A stretch of DNA of 28,720 nucleotides. It comes from Priapulus caudatus. Taxonomy: Eukaryota > Priapulida > Priapulimorpha > Priapulimorphida > Priapulidae. Location of the stretch: positions 392,361 to 421,080 of the forward strand of contig NW_014577144.1 in the NCBI RefSeq assembly GCF_000485595.1, written 5' to 3'. The position numbers and the translations under genes are program-made. The notes beneath the pieces were generated by a model. It did not search any database, was not told the origin of the DNA, and saw only the letters and a program-made list of their open reading frames with translations. This document shows, one piece after another, positions 1 through 9,929 of this stretch (within the stretch, counting starts at the first letter, position 1; each line of letters opens with the position of its first letter).

Positions 1-903
1 ATAACTAAAACCACAACCACAATGCATCGTGGCTCAAAGAGCGCCTATAATATCACGGCTAAATACGAGACGGTCGTGAAGACTGTCAAAATCCTTACTT
101 TGACAGTGACAATGCTTGAAAATTGGTTAGGGAGCAAGTACCTGTTTATCATCTCTAACCGCGCTACCGGTACTCATTTGTTTCCCCAATGAACACAGTC
201 GTATGTCACGTGCGTCGTCATTCCCACGCGAAATATGCTAGCTTGGCTTGGCAGGCCTCGACATGGAGTTCGGAAGCAAGGATCGAGCGCTTCAACTCAG
301 AATGCAATGTCGCAATATTACTTATGTATTAACAGGTACTTGCTCCCGTTTACATTTCGGCGCAGTAAGAGTTTTCCGCAGAAATTCACCAGATATCTCT
401 TGGTAAAGTGTACAGTACCAAAGGCTAAGTTATAATTCGAACAAGTAAACATTTAGCTACACATAGATCTGTACCAATATAGCGGCTGTTGGTTGTGTAT
501 CATTTGTGCTGTCATAGCATGAAACGAACTGAGCATTGTGCGAATTTAGCGGTCACACTTTCCGACCCGTTTTATATTTTTGTTTGTGTGGTGAAATTGA
601 GACTTTTGAGTGTTGCAGAGGAGCAATTGAACGATATTTACAAAAAGTTAACAGGCGAAAGAGTGGAGAAAGCTCTGAGTGATAGTAAATACATTTCGTG
701 TTCGTTTACCATCACTTTATTATTGAAACGTTCCAAGTGCCTGTGAGTAGATTGTGTGTTGGTATTTTTAATTACATACATTGAGCAGAGTAGGCCTAGG
801 TAGGCCGGCCTATGGCCCGACCGCGCCGATCACTGCAACAATAAACGGTTTGTTTGGGGGCGTTTAAGTAAATTAGCTAAAAACTAGTAGACCATACACT
901 CAC
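1..903. other. Unassigned DNA, probably partly MRGBP intron
   Basis: Apart from the inverted repeat at 130-347 I recognise nothing here. If the minus-strand MRGBP exon at 904-1006 is right, this stretch is its first intron or beyond; the next exon, which should begin with the conserved VNRHF-type segment, was not found and probably lies off the left edge. A short open segment at 619-684 has an AG before it and a GTAAAT after it but no recognisable homology. Confidence 0.4.
130..347. repeat. Inverted repeat pair, 17 bp arms, 218 bp span
   Basis: The 17 bases at 130-146 recur as the exact reverse complement at 331-347 (core GGGAGCAAGTACCTGTT). The span and arm length would fit a tiny MITE, but the flanking bases show no target-site duplication, so this could equally be chance or a decayed element. 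No gene is recognised between the arms. Confidence 0.5.
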
Positions 904-1006
904 CTACAGGTTTGTGACCACGCATGGCATGAAAAAGGCTTACTTCTACCTCAGCAGTCCAGTTTATGGACTGAACATCACCACTTTCACCTACATCACC
1001 CGCCAT
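904..1006 (-). CDS. MRGBP: MRG/MORF4L-binding protein (Eaf7 family), first coding exon
   Basis: Read on minus from the ATG at 1006, this exon encodes 34 residues plus one base. A short acidic leader is followed by INWTAEVEVSLFHAMRGHKP, and the exon ends after a Val codon plus G at a good donor (GTGAGT, 903-898). MRGBP, the animal Eaf7 homologue, is a subunit of the NuA4/TIP60 histone acetyltransferase complex that binds MRG15. The W-x-x-EVEV-x-LFHAM-x-GHKPVG block is its family signature, and as I recall it the human gene also changes exon just after HKPVG. The family is usually about 200 residues, so most of the gene is missing and must lie left of the window. Start choice: this ATG gives the usual short leader before the signature. 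Housekeeping expression is expected; no promoter motif was identified upstream. Confidence 0.88.
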
Positions 1007-2460
1007 GTTGAAACATTCAAAAATTCGCCACCCTTGAGCCCATTTTTTGCATTAGCTGAAATTTCGGTGTAAACTTTACTACGATATAAAAAAATTGAAA
1101 TATCTGAAAATTATTTACATGTCATATGTGTTATTAGTTATTATTTTCATTACAAATTGTTTATTATTATTTGTACAGTCGTGAGACTGCCACCTATCGG
1201 TAACTTTAGGAATTAATTTTCTATCAAATTGAGAATGGAGAGTTGCTGCGCATATTATATAATAAGTGAAGCGTAGTGCGACCATAAAATAAGATAAATG
1301 TGTGTATACGTGTATTTAAACATGTATATATATGTATCATATATGTATACGTAATAGTTATGAATGCGGCTGACACTACCAGGGGCTTAGCTAACACAGG
1401 TGACAGGTCTCTCGTTTTCCTGGAGGGTCGGGGGATGGCAAAGCCACGTACGCTCGGGTTGTGTTCTGAGTAGGTAATTGTGCAATTCAACACCGTGGGC
1501 AATTCACCATTAAATTGACCATGTAACATTATCTACATCTCTCTAAGGCCAACTACCCACTTTGCACCCCCCCCCGCATTTGCTTTTTGGCTTTCCTTCA
1601 TGTGTAGTTGTGTACCCGTCATCCGAACCTTAGGCCTATAGATGGGGCGCGCAGGGTATGCGCACGAGATTTTGCTACAGGCGCGTTAGGAAACATGTGA
1701 AATGATCACGGAGCTGTACATAACAACAATACATACAGCTTATTATATACAGCCTATTGATATTGATCACCCAATTACAGTTGACGTTGTTTGGCGTTAA
1801 TGCGCGCGTAAAAGGTCTTTGGGAAATGGATGGTGGTTTGTGGCCTTTGTCAGGAATAAAACCCACTAAGGTTTCTAAGCAATAGTGCATTACACCTTCA
1901 AAACAGAATTTAAAGGAAAAAACATTCACTACCTATTTAACACAAAAACGTTTTTATAACGTAGTTATAACGTATAATGTTGTGGTTTGGATAACATAAT
2001 TTAATAATGGTTATTCAATGTAAATGCGTCGGGTTTTTTATGTTTTCAAATAATCTTCCTACTGAGACTTGTCTGTCATTTGCTCCTCTGCGTACCACTC
2101 ATAACAGCTTTCCGTGTAATCAGTTCACTTCAGCTGGCGCGTGGCTTATGTGCATATCGCCGTCGGTCGTACGGAAAAGATGGCGCTCTGCAATTCGCAA
2201 ATACGCAGGCGGTCGACGAATTTTACCATGTTTTCCTATAGTCGGATAGCCCGATCGGATCGACCACAATGCCGTGATGTGATGTGATGTGCAATGAGTG
2301 ATGTGTGTGTTTGAGCACAAACACGCGCCCACACGCATACGCCCGCTCGCACGCACGCACGCACACATAGAGGGAAAGGGATTTGATTTGATTTATTTAT
2401 TTCGATAATTAATAAAGCATACATTACATCGATAACAGCATAAATAAAACAAAATGCAGC
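1007..2460. other. Gene-poor DNA, nothing recognised
   Basis: This stretch holds the 5' side of MRGBP at its left end, then AT-rich DNA, a C-run at 1567-1574 and CA/CG-rich simple sequence near 2325-2366. A MITE-end-like motif (CAGGGGCTTAGC) near 1382 has no convincing partner. Short open frames on both strands show no recognisable domains. Confidence 0.4.
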
Positions 2461-2462
2461 TG

Positions 2463-2480
2463 GGTTAGGGTTAGGGTTAA
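2463..2480 (+). repeat. Short TTAGGG-type interstitial repeat
   Basis: GGGTTAGGGTTAGGGTTA, three units of the common metazoan telomere hexamer, lies in ordinary interspersed DNA rather than at a chromosome end. Confidence 0.7.
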
Positions 2481-2820
2481 AAAGGGAAACTCTCCTCCTC
2501 CCATGAAAAAGGGAGTGAGAGAGAAGGGGAAAGAGAAAGAAAGAGTTTAAGAATGTGCGTTAGTTCAACATGTCTTGATAATAAAACGAAAAATTACATG
2601 ATCAGTTATAGTGATCTTTAGTGATCACATCTTGTTGCTCATGACAAGAATAGTTCTACTAAAAAGATAATTGTCGTAGTCAGAATGAAGGCTGTACATT
2701 TTCTCAAATGTGCCTCAAATACCATCTCCTGCGATCTACATTTTCAAAAATTTTCGGGGAGGACCCCCAGACACCCCCGCCTGTGTGCGTACACATGCAT
2801 GTCACCCTAGCTACGCCCCT

Positions 2821-3740
2821 GGCTGGAATACACCCTAACCATATTAAATACAGATTTGCCACAAAATATATCTTCTGGTGAGATATTGCGCTGATGTGCT
2901 ATCACACCAACGTAGACAGATTGTGTACTGGCAAGTAGCCTATAGGCAGCGGGGACCTTACAGGCAAGGTATTCTTCCTATTTTTAAGTGAGATCTACTA
3001 ATAAAATGTTATCATACAAATCTATGCTAGGATAGCTTCTCTTCATTTTGAACGCATAGTCTTTGCAAAATATTATTCTCGGGAGATATTGCGCATGCGC
3101 GAGCACCGTTTAAGACGTGTTGTACGGAATAAAGAGCCTGCATAATATAGCTTGCTGTGAGAGGGGGGTGGGACTGTGGGAGAATGAGGAAAGTCAGCAG
3201 GGATGATCCAGGGGCGGATCCAGGATTTTTGAAAAGGGGGTGTCCAGAAAGAAATAAGAACACTTTTTCCTGCTTACTTTTTCTGGTGTTTTAAAAAGCT
3301 GCCAAAGTCCACTTAGGGGGGGGGGGTTAGGTTTTTTAAATTGGTGCATTCTGAGAGCATCTGAGCAGTAATTTTGATGTCTAGAATGCAAAAATTTATC
3401 AGATCTGGTCCCCCGGACGCCTGCGGACCCCTCTTTGCCCACTTCTAGGTTTTTATAACGAATTTACATATATATAAGTAAATCTTTATCAGAAAAACTA
3501 GCGCTAAACAAGATTTTTTTATGGAGACAATATAAGAGAAGTGTGTGCGTGTGTGTGTACTGTATGCTTTTTTTCCCTTTTTGTGGTAAAAAGGGGGGGT
3601 CCGGACCCCCTCGACCCCCCTTCTGGATCCGCCCCTGTGATCGCTGAAGGCGGTAGACGAAGGAGGAAGCTGAGCGGGGGAGACGGAAGCCAATGGTGAG
3701 GACGGGAGGGGACGAAGTAGGAGTTTTGTACCCTACAAGA
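2821..3740 (-). repeat. R545 dispersed repeat, inverted copy split by a MITE
   Basis: Read on minus, the two parts 3643-3740 and 2821-3208 form one copy of the ~545 bp repeat found on plus at 5575, 8036, 11058, 11603, 12803 and 13250. Diagnostic blocks are the CCTCCTTC-type pyrimidine tract, GCAAGCTATATT, the palindrome GCGCATGCGC (3091-3100), CAGTACACAATCTG and GCGCAATATCTCACC. This copy is more diverged than the plus-strand ones and stops near 2821. An unrelated end-like motif (CTAGCTACGCCCCTGG) abuts it at about 2804-2819. Confidence 0.8.
3209..3637. mobile_element. MITE with 15 bp perfect TIRs and TGATC target duplication
   Basis: Terminal inverted repeats CAGGGGCGGATCCAG (3209-3223) and its exact complement (3623-3637) bound a 429 bp non-coding element. 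TGATC is present directly on both sides (3204-3208 and 3638-3642), a 5 bp target-site duplication. The interior has runs of G and C, a (GT) stretch and no transposase. CAGGGGCGGATCC-type ends are, from general knowledge, widespread in invertebrate non-autonomous DNA transposons. It sits inside the inverted R545 copy, so it is younger than that copy. Confidence 0.85.
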
Positions 3741-3804
3741 CATTATAATAATTCATGAACAAAAATTATTCCACAAAAACATAATTAATATTATATATAT
3801 TACT

Positions 3805-3856
<52 letters not shown>

Positions 3857-4041
3857 CAACACACATTATTAAACATTAACATCATCATCATTATATCATT
3901 ATTATTATTATTATCATTATTATTATCATTATTATTTAACATCAATATTATATGAAATAAATAACATCTGATAAACGTTTTAAACGTTTGAAATATTAAG
4001 TCAACTAATTCTACTGATATATGCATTGATATTTATAATAC
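3741..4041. repeat. AT-rich DNA with (AAC)n and (ATT)n microsatellites
   Basis: (AAC)n runs over 3805-3855 and an (ATT)/(ATC)-rich tract over about 3886-3940. The rest is AT-rich unique sequence. No gene is seen. Confidence 0.85.
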
Positions 4042-4480
4042 ATGAAGATTGATCTTGTATATAATGAGAGAACAATTTTAAAAGAGGAGGTTGTAGCTGC
4101 GATAAAGATACTGAAAGCAGAAAGGGCTGTTGGAGTGGATGACATAGCAATTGCGATGTCGGAGGCGTTGGGAGATTTTGCACTTGACACGATAACAACT
4201 TTGGCAAATAAGATATAAGAAACCGGTGCAATATTCGAGCAGATTTATAATTCTATATTTCTACCAACACCAATTATTCAAGTAAGAACATCGCACGCTT
4301 AGCATTATGAGTCATGTGGCTAAGATAATTTTCAGAGTAGTTATTGCTAGAGTAAGGTTACTTAAGGTTAAGTTAGGATGAAGGTTTGTTTTTTCTCACA
4401 GATGACGAACGATAGAACATAGTGGCGATCAGTGGTAGCCGACGTCCAGATGAACATGGCACCCTGATGATGATGATTTA
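4042..4480 (+). mobile_element. Decayed LINE (non-LTR retrotransposon) fragment
   Basis: The plus strand reads as the start of a reverse transcriptase domain: EEVVAAIKILKAERAVGVDD, then EALGDFALDTITTLANKI, an in-frame stop (TAA at 4216-4218), then GAIFEQIYNSIFLP. About 60 bases later another frame gives a segment like the RT block SHVAKIIFRVVIARVR. The element then jumps to a typical LINE carboxy end (MTNDRT, stop, WRSVVADV) and a short TGATGATGATGA 3' tail near 4463-4476. So the middle and end of the RT are deleted and the remnant carries stops and frameshifts. The clade is uncertain; the closing motif with a microsatellite tail resembles CR1/L2/RTE-like families. Confidence 0.75.
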
Positions 4481-4936
4481 CAATACATTGTAGTAATTCC
4501 GGAATAAAAAACAATCCAGATAAACATTATTATATAATACAACATGTACATAGATGTAACCATATAAAATCGTGAACATTACTAAATAATACATCCAATT
4601 GATAACATAAACATTTAATTTTAATTTAGTCTGTCCTTTGAATTATGCATCTACTATACATAAACAGATATAATTATATAATATTATGAACACATTAATC
4701 AATATTATATCAAACAAATAACATAAAAAACAGACATGATTTTAATTCATTCTCCCTTCTGTATTATGCATCTATTCTTTCTTCCGCTGTCTCTCTCGCT
4801 TTCTCTCTCTCCCCATCTCTTCATCAGTAGTGATACGACGACCGGTATGGTTTAGTGTCCTATGCGATGCAATTCCAAACTGTTTTCAAGCGACAAAGAC
4901 AGAAACAGCCAAATATACGCACCTATGTATATTACA

Positions 4937-4992
<56 letters not shown>

Positions 4993-5521
4993 CACACGCA
5001 CGCACACACACACTGTACATTCGTATATAATTCCATCTGTCAATTAGGTTATGAAAATTCAAAATAAAAATTTAGGGTAATGAATTAGCTACAGCAGTAT
5101 ATGCATCTGCTCTGCTGTAACACTATACCTACGTTCACTTGTGATCACTGCCTTCTATTTCAACAGTCAGCTTCTCTTCAGCTGGAGCATGAAAGCACGT
5201 CTAGACTGTTCCAAAAAAGAGAATACAAATGTATGTACGTACACATAATCCAGAGCAGGCGTACACTCCCACACGCTCACGTACGCACGCACGCACGCAC
5301 GCACGCACTAGATACATACGTAGCTACCAGTGCTGAGGCGTTGCAGTGACGATTCGACCAGAGGTATACACTACAGTCGAGAATTACTGCAATGAAATTA
5401 ATGCAATGAATACTACATAGTACACGTTTTATCTGCCGCGTCTGAGACCCCGTTTGTTGTGTGCGTGTGCGTGTGCGTGTGCGTGTGCGTGCGTGCGTCC
5501 GTGCGTCTGAGTCCCCGTTTG

Positions 5522-5573
<52 letters not shown>

Positions 5574-5574
5574 C
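4481..5574. repeat. AT-rich DNA and clustered ACGC/GT microsatellites
   Basis: AT-rich sequence at 4481-4780 contains an imperfect internal duplication ending in ATTATGCATCTA (about 4644 and 4762). (ACGC)n follows at about 4934-5012 and again at 5278-5308, then (GTGTGC)n at 5458-5506 and (GT)n at 5523-5572. The two GT-rich blocks are each preceded by a GTCTGAG-CCCCGTTTGTT segment, so they form a ~66 bp duplicated unit. Apparent Thr-His-Ala-Arg reading frames are translation of the microsatellite, not genes. Confidence 0.85.
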
Positions 5575-6330
5575 CAGTGTTTATAATTAGGAGAGCGCCC
5601 TAGCCAGTATAGTGCAAAACTACTACTTGATCCCCGCCCGCCCTTCCCCTTGTCTCCCTTGTCGCACGCTCAGCCTCCTTCTTCTTCCACCGCCCCTCGG
5701 CTGTCTTCCCTGCCACATTCCCTCAGTGATTTACCCCTATCTCTAGCAGCAAGCTGTATTACCTACTTTTATTTAGGCCGTACTGCACGTCTGAAACAGT
5801 GCTCGCGCATGCGCAATATCTCCCAAGAAGAAAAATATATTTGCCAAAATTATGAATTTAAAATGAAGAGGGTTTATCCCAGCTTAGATTTCTATGATAA
5901 TATTCCATCAGTAGACCTCACTTTTAAAATAGAAAGCAGACCTTGCATGTAAGGTCTCCGCTACATAAACCATACAATCAATACACAATCTAGCTACGTT
6001 ACTGTTTTAGCGCATGCGGAATATCTCACGAGAGGAGTTATATTTTGTGCTGAAAACGCATTTAATATGGTCAGGAGGTATCTCCTCATAGGTTTCTGCA
6101 ATAAATTCTTATCAGTAGACCTGTGTTTATAATTAGGAGAGCGTCCTAGCCAGTAGGGTACAAAACTACTACATCATCCCCGCCCGCACTTCCCCTTGTC
6201 TCCCTTGTCGCACGCTCAGCCTCCTTCTTCTTCCACCGCCTCTCGGCTGTCTTCCCTGCCACCTTCCCTCAGTCTCTCACCCCTCTTTCCCGTAGCAAGC
6301 TATATTTATATACTAGGAGCCACATCGCCC
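5575..6330 (+). repeat. R545 repeat: one full monomer plus a truncated second
   Basis: The first monomer runs from the TTATAATTAGGAGAGCGCC junction at 5581 to the same junction at 6127, a period of 546 bp. The second keeps only the 5' part, through GCAAGCTATATT, and is lost by about 6317-6330. The palindrome GCGCATGCGC is at 5805-5814. Each full monomer contains two related halves of about 200 bp, beginning with GCGCATGCGCAATATCTC and GCGCATGCGGAATATCTC. Open frames of 60-100 codons inside are shared only because the copies are similar. Confidence 0.85.
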
Positions 6331-6524
6331 ATCAGCGAGAAATATCTATACATGACGCGATTCTGTAATTCACGCTAAATATTTAGATTAATTTTAATTG
6401 AGTTGTTAATGTACATGGCGTGTGCCACAACTAGTGACTATGCACTTGTTCCGTAAAATCATCTCATTGCTGTACAATTTCTCGCGGACCCCTATAATCG
6501 TGCGCCAATTAACCTGACTGATCG
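6331..6524. other. Unassigned spacer
   Basis: Unique-looking AT-moderate DNA between the truncated R545 monomer and the candidate promoter; nothing recognised. Confidence 0.4.
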
Positions 6525-6751
6525 CAGCCAATCAGCGCTGCGATAAAGGCTTTCTAACATGCTGTTTAGCGACGAAGTGTTCCAAAGTCGACAGTTTGCT
6601 GTGTACGCGTGTATAACCTGGTGAAAATAGACCGGCCTGACGATAATATTCGAGAAGAGGGTATTGTTACCTCGCTTAGATCGATAGGCAAATTCCTAAC
6701 TCACTCGATAGCATACGCTCGTTTAAGTGTCCGGTTAATAATCTGGTAAGT
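6525..6751 (+). promoter_or_regulatory. Candidate promoter and non-coding first exon of the membrane-protein gene
   Basis: A CCAAT box (GCAGCCAATCAGCGCTGC, about 6525-6542) is followed closely by a TATA-like GATAAAGGC (about 6543-6551). A strong donor, GTAAGT, lies at 6746-6751. Together they suggest transcription starting near 6575-6585 and a ~165 bp 5' untranslated exon ending at 6745. The link to the coding exon at 7391 is inference from order and strand only. No CpG-depleted repeat covers this region. Confidence 0.35.
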
Positions 6752-7082
6752 CTAGACTCCCGCGTACGCGCCGTCAGTATAGGATAAAGCTTCCTGATTT
6801 TATTCGCACTCTGCAGTTTCCTCGCGCAGTATTTTACTGCAGCTTCGGTGCGGATGAACTACTAGCAGTCTACAGGCCTACAGGATGTATACAACAGCAA
6901 CGCCAAGCACGCGGACGTCGCAAACACACCTTTCCGGTGTGAGGCCAGGCTAGGTGTACACTACATATACAGAGAGCCCGCGCGTGCGCTCTGTCACGGA
7001 CAGTAGAGGGAATGCATCGATGATGCACAGAAAGGGTAGCAACAGCACGAGCATAAACTAGTCTCCTGTGTTGCGCTATCTT

Positions 7083-7083
<1 letters not shown>

Positions 7084-7124
<41 letters not shown>
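7084..7124 (+). repeat. (CT)n microsatellite
   Basis: A nearly pure CT run, probably in the 5' intron or leader of the downstream gene; it creates spurious Leu-Ser and Arg-Glu frames on the two strands. Confidence 0.95.
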
Positions 7125-7127
<3 letters not shown>

Positions 7128-7390
7128 TTATCCGTCTCCAGCACCCTCTCGCTCTCTTCGATGCATTGTCCCTTCTTACCACTGATCGGGGTCATATCTC
7201 CTTCGGAGTTGCTGATCGTGTCGTACGGTCGTATACAATTATCGCAGCAATCTGCGTCCAACTTAACCTAAACGAAAACGGATAAACAAGCAGACGAACT
7301 AGCGCGTCGCGAGAGAGAGAAGGAGAGAGGCGACAGACCGACGTCGACAGGAGACACAGCGTAGCGACGGGAGCCGCACTCGACGTTGGC

Positions 7391-8189
7391 ATGGATGACG
7401 TCACGACAAGCGATTCCTGGACGACGGGTTCGTTGTTCACTCTACTCGCGTTTTACAGTTTTACATCTCATTGTGTGTTTATAATTTGTTCATCCGTCCG
7501 TGCGTATATAATTCTTTCATTCGTTCATGAATATATAATTCGTTTATCTGTTCGTGAATATAGTTATATTTCATCCGTTCGTGAAAATATAATTTGCCAA
7601 TAGGTTCGTGTATTTATACATTTTTAATTTTCTTTGTGAATATATACTTATTTTATGTATTAGTGCTTCCTATTTCGTACTCAATTTATCTCTTCGTGAG
7701 TTCAACGTCTCGTCTCTAATCTATATTTGGGAAAATCTGTAATAACTGTCATAGTTCACAGTGCCAGTATTGTAATAGGGTGTCGATTCACTTAACTAAC
7801 GATAAAAATAATAAATATTATACGTATCTAGATAGGTTATCTAGTATATTATTTCTGCATACGTCTTGGACGTTTATTTTACCATCGATCTGATTGATAA
7901 CCATTGATTAACCAACCACTGAGCAACCAACCATTGACTAACCAACTACTGAGCAACCAACCATTGACTAAGCAACTACTGAGCAACCAACCATTGACTA
8001 ACCAACCGCTCCCAAACTAACCATTGATCAACCTATAATTTATTAAGAGAGCGCTCTAGCCTGTAGGGCGCAAAACTCCTACTTCATCCCCGCTCGTCCT
8101 TCCCCTTGCCTCTCGTGTCCCTCGCTCAGCCTCCTTCATCTTCTACCGCCCCTCAGATATCTTCCCTGCCGCCTTCCCCCAGTCTACCA

Positions 8190-8249
<60 letters not shown>

Positions 8250-9823
8250 CAAGCTATATTGTGCAGTTTTTCAGTCCGTACTGCACGCCTAAAATGGTGC
8301 TCGCGCATGCGCAATATCTCCCGAGATGAAGAATATTTTATAAAAATATTTCATTTAAGATAAAGAGAGCTTATCCTAGCATAGATTTATATGATAACAT
8401 TCCATCAGTAGACCTCACTTAAGAAATAGGAAGAAGACATCGCATGTAAGATCCCGCTGCATATGCCAGTCGGTACATAATCTGTCTACGTTAGTGTGTA
8501 ATTAGCGCACGCGCAATATCTCACCAGAGGAGTTATATTTTGAAATGAATATGCATTTAAAATGATTAAGGGGTATCTCAGCATAGATTTATGTAATAAA
8601 TTGTTATCAGTAGACCTGTGTTTATAATTAAGCAACCGTTGATTAACCAACCACTAATTAACCAACCATTGATATTACCGTTCCTTAGAAGTTGATACGA
8701 CTGAGGGCGTGACTGGGTCAACAGGCAGGCCGCTAGCATTTCTACCCGCACACTACGCCCTGGTGACGGTAGCCTGCCTCTTACTGCTAGCTGCAGCAAT
8801 AATCAGCTTGTACGCCATGTGTAGAAGGTGATGCAGTCGTAATTATTTATATTAGTTAGTTAGTGATGCATTTCTGTTGAATTTTAGAAAAATTTGGCGA
8901 GTGTATATACTGTTGTTTGAGTAATTTTTACATCTTGCTAGAGGTATAATAATCCACCTCCTCGTTGCCATTTTGGCCTGCCTTCCTGCTTGCTCGCCTG
9001 CTCTCTTTGTTTGCTTGTATTCCTGCGTGCCCGCGTGCGTCTCTTTCTGCCTACCTAACTGCCTGTCAGTTTGCCCATCTCATGTTAAAACCAAGCTAGC
9101 GGTTTCACGCCAAACACGAAACTAACGCATGTACGTCACATTCATCCCAACAGGCAGCACCAGCGGCTGATGGCAGTAGCCGAGGCAAAGGTCGTGCTCT
9201 CCCAGCTAAGTAACCAGTCCGGCTCCTACACTACTCCTCTTCCCGACACGCCACTGCAGCAGCAGAAGCATAGATCCTCCGTGGAAATCCTATACGATTA
9301 CGAGCAAACCACGCCGACACCAGGTGGTGCCACGCGGCGGGAGACGGAGCCGTTGCGACCGGTAGGGGGCGCCTCGAGGTTTTCTTTTAACTTTGAGCGA
9401 GCTGGGTCGATCCTGCGTGCCGTGTTTAGCGTGGCGACGACGCGGGACGATGCGCGGGACAAGCGACAAGCCGACCAACGACCTGTCTCAATGCTCAGCG
9501 TCGACAGGATCATGGGCCGCGGCGACGAAACCGCATGTACGGGCAGCAACCCCGCAGTGACGACGGCTGCGCCCTCTAGTGGTACGTCTGACGTGAGACC
9601 CCTGCCGGCGGTGCGGAAAACCCCGGACGCGAGCGACGAGTTGCAGACGGGAGAAGGTAACCTGGCGCCCCCTGCCGCCTGTCAGCAGCCGCAGACGACA
9701 GAAAGTCGAGCGCGTGGTGGCGAGGACGATGACGTTGACGATGACGATGGGTTTCTTATTGGAGCGGTACACATTGAGGACGAGCAAATACGCGAAGCGT
9801 CACGAATGACGTCATTCGATTAA
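7391..9823 (+). CDS. Unrecognised single-pass membrane protein, three coding exons
   Basis: Proposed exons are 7391-7427, 8689-8827 and 9154-9823, phases 1 then 2, giving 281 residues. Exon 1 starts at an ATG with G at -3 and +4 and would end at a weak donor (GGTTCG). Exon 2 follows CCTTAG and ends AGAAG before GTGATG. Exon 3 follows CCAACAG and runs open for 222 codons. The protein has a ~33-residue Thr/Ser/Asp/Glu-rich outside segment without cysteines, then a hydrophobic span (ALVTVACLLLLAAAIISLYA, residues 36-55). An Arg-rich stop-transfer (CRRRQHQR) and a ~220-residue cytoplasmic tail follow, with an acidic patch EDDDVDDDDG near 249-258. No signal peptide is seen, so a type III topology is inferred. 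Exon 3 is GC-rich, unlike the nearby repeats. I do not recognise the family. Exons 2 and 3 are solid; exon 1 is the weak call, and another upstream exon could replace it. Confidence 0.65.
7480..7614 (+). repeat. 27 bp minisatellite, five units
   Basis: Five 27 bp units beginning TATAATT and ending around CGTTCGTGAATA start 53 bases after the proposed exon 1 end. Because 27 is a multiple of three, the exon 1 frame stays open through it, encoding nine-residue repeats if the intron were retained. Confidence 0.8.
7890..8686 (+). repeat. 30 bp minisatellite interrupted by R545
   Basis: About four units of CAACCAACCATTGACTAACC-type sequence (30 bp period) fill 7896-8030. The same sequence type resumes at about 8632-8673, right up to the acceptor of exon 2. 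The R545 copy between them therefore entered a pre-existing minisatellite inside intron 1. Confidence 0.8.
8036..8631 (+). repeat. R545 monomer inside intron 1
   Basis: A full monomer from AGAGAGCGCTCTAGCC to GTTTATAATTA. The usual CTCTCTC stretch before GCAAGCTATATT is here expanded to a (CT)n microsatellite, about 8187-8247. The palindrome GCGCATGCGC is at 8303-8312. ATTAA occurs at both edges and could be a short target duplication, though it overlaps the repeat's own end sequence. Confidence 0.82.
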
Positions 9824-9876
9824 TCGATTGCCAGCCACAGATATTCGAATGCCAAGTAAGGGATGCGACCCATCAT

Positions 9877-9918
9877 ATCAAGAGCGTATAAAGAAGGCCT
9901 TTTTTATACGCTCTTGAT
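9877..9918 (+). other. Perfect 16 bp stem hairpin downstream of the stop codon
   Basis: ATCAAGAGCGTATAAA (9877-9892) is the exact reverse complement of 9903-9918, with a ten-base loop. It lies 54 bp after the stop codon of the membrane-protein gene, so it should be in its 3' untranslated region and could fold in RNA or form a cruciform in DNA. It is too short for a typical pre-miRNA. Confidence 0.75.
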
Positions 9919-9929
9919 CATATCCTAGG

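Noticed and set aside
619-684. Possible 66 bp plus-strand exon (GEQ/EEQLNDIYKKLTGERV-like) with AG before and GTAAAT after
   Set aside because: No family recognised, no partner exon, and it would lie inside the MRGBP intron on the opposite strand; signals this short arise by chance.
2463-2480. Chromosome end (telomere)
   Set aside because: Only three TTAGGG units, with interspersed genomic DNA on both sides.
1380-2820. A 1.44 kb element bounded by CAGGGGCTTAGCTA and the complement of CAGGGGCGTAGCTA
   Set aside because: The ends match at 13 of 14 bases but have no target-site duplication and no related subterminal sequence, and the interior has no transposase.
4830-5067. Thr-His-Ala-Arg repeat proteins
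   Set aside because: Translation of the (ACGC)n microsatellite in several frames.
5650-5952. 100-codon open frame, with similar frames at 11072-11437 and 11639-11983
   Set aside because: All are the same R545 repeat read in one frame; frames are broken in other copies and no domain is recognised.
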